Shown here piece after piece: positions 4,905-5,292 of a stretch of DNA of 5,292 bases; within the stretch, counting starts at the first letter, position 1, and every line of letters starts with the position of its first letter. Source of the stretch: Ruminococcaceae bacterium UBA1417. Lineage in GTDB: Bacteria > Bacillota > Clostridia > Oscillospirales > Acutalibacteraceae. Both the position numbers and the translations under genes were made by a program. The stretch is taken from NCBI GenBank assembly GCA_002305575.1, contig DBPP01000029.1, positions 28,265-33,556 of the forward strand. The letters are read 5' to 3'. The notes under the pieces are model-generated. The model made no database searches. It was not told where the DNA came from and worked only from the letters and a program-made list of their open reading frames with translations.

Positions 4905-5292
4905 TTACTTCCCGAAGAAAGAACATTGCAAGGTTGCAGATGTGCCTGCCTTTGCAATGTTGCAACCTTGAAAAGCTTCACTCTGTTTTTCGGGAAGCTG
5001 CCAGTACCACTGACTGCCCTTTTTAACAGATTGGACATTCAGTGCTTTCTTTGCTTCATCCAGTACACGCTTTGAAATTCCCATCGCCTGTGCTTTCTTT
5101 GCCAATTCTTTCTGCGGGTATTTTCCCTTTGAAAGATACTCAAGGATTAAATTTTCTGCCTGTTCGGATTTCTTTTCTTTCGGAATACCGCTTAACAGAT
5201 CGTCAACCGAGATATCATAGTGACCGAGCCAGCTGAAGCCGTTTTCCTTGTCCAGTTCAAAGGCTATTGCTTCACCTTCGGGTGCAAGGGAA
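4905..5292 (-). CDS. RepA/AAA_25-like ATPase, C-terminal part (5' end outside window)
   Basis: The frame is open from the right edge to a TAA at 4905-4907 and gives 128 residues; the N-terminal ATPase core lies outside the window. Visible are a GFSWLG segment (residues 18-23), an acidic ISVDDLLSG stretch (27-35), and a region with winged-helix-like pattern (about 45-99) ending in QWYWQLP (94-100). From memory, this layout is typical of the C-terminus of RecA-like AAA ATPases annotated as RepA or 'AAA family ATPase' in Bacillota mobilisable elements, where they are thought to help replication or DNA processing. No Walker motif can be checked here. The last 28 residues look low-constraint and are encoded by repeated TTGCAA-type DNA (see the repeat entry). 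The gene lies upstream of the oriT-like region and mobV in the same direction. The TTG at 5105 is not the start, because the frame continues upstream with family-like sequence. Confidence 0.7.
   Translation of the reverse strand, partial: SLAPEGEAIAFELDKENGFSWLGHYDISVDDLLSGIPKEKKSEQAENLILEYLSKGKYPQKELAKKAQAMGISKRVLDEAKKALNVQSVKKGSQWYWQLPEKQSEAFQGCNIAKAGTSATLQCSFFGK
4926..4970. repeat. 13-bp direct repeats with nested dyad in the ATPase 3' end
   Basis: TTGCAAGGTTGCA (4926-4938) and TTGCAATGTTGCA (4952-4964) match at 12 of 13 positions and start 26 bp apart. The arms CAAGGTTGCA (4929-4938) and TGCAACCTTG (4961-4970) form a perfect 10-bp inverted repeat. ATTGCA (4925-4930) and TGCAAT (4953-4958) form a further inverted pair. 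Because 26 is not a multiple of 3, the two copies are read in different frames of the coding sequence (CNIAK and ATLQ). That suggests the repeat is kept at the DNA or RNA level rather than for the protein. The role is unknown; a protein-binding site or an RNA hairpin near the end of the message are both possible. Confidence 0.7.

Noticed and set aside
1..5292. CRISPR array, tRNA, rRNA or insertion sequence
   Set aside because: No regularly spaced repeats, no tRNA- or rRNA-like segments, and no transposase or paired terminal inverted repeats were seen.

Overview
The window looks like part of an integrated mobilisable element in a low-GC Bacillota genome, most likely a gut Clostridia lineage. 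I infer this from strong AGGAGG-type ribosome binding sites, consensus TTGACA/TATAAT promoters, and a MobV-TnpV pair of the kind named in the clostridial Tn4451/Tn4453 transposons. Every gene I can support is on the minus strand, so transcription runs from right to left. The species cannot be told from the sequence.

Right part (about 3090-5292), the mobilisation backbone. It starts with the C-terminal 128 residues of a protein resembling the RepA/AAA_25-type ATPases found beside mobilisation genes. A 174-bp non-coding stretch (4731-4904) follows. It holds a 9-bp-arm hairpin next to a TAGTGGG/TTA sequence that resembles MobV-type nick sites, so it is a good oriT candidate. Next come a complete MobV relaxase (417 aa, with the HxDE and HxHxH metal motifs and a candidate nucleophile histidine) and TnpV (125 aa), which are translationally coupled. 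A weak terminator-like dyad follows tnpV.

Centre (about 2931-3089), a control region. It holds a near-perfect promoter, TTGACA-18-TATAAT, reading left, with AT-rich dyads over and upstream of it.

Left part (128-2930), a compact five-gene operon that looks like cargo. In order of transcription it encodes a 69-aa XRE-type repressor, a 72-aa four-cysteine protein, a 238-aa protein with two zinc ribbons and one C-terminal membrane helix, a 437-aa SPFH (YdjI-like) protein with a C-terminal GYF_2 domain, and an 83-aa charged helical protein. Gaps are 15-42 bp and each gene has its own ribosome binding site. The closest known logic is the Bacillus subtilis phage-shock-like pspA-ydjGHI operon, which pairs a zinc-ribbon membrane protein with an SPFH protein. 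There is no PspA here, and a dedicated repressor opens the operon. A membrane-stress or defence cargo is a reasonable inference, but it is unproven. This operon is the best candidate in the window for something undescribed.

Left edge (1-127). A second leftward promoter (TTGATT-17-TATAAT), a pair of TGACAACA repeats and a ribosome binding site point to another gene starting at the window edge.
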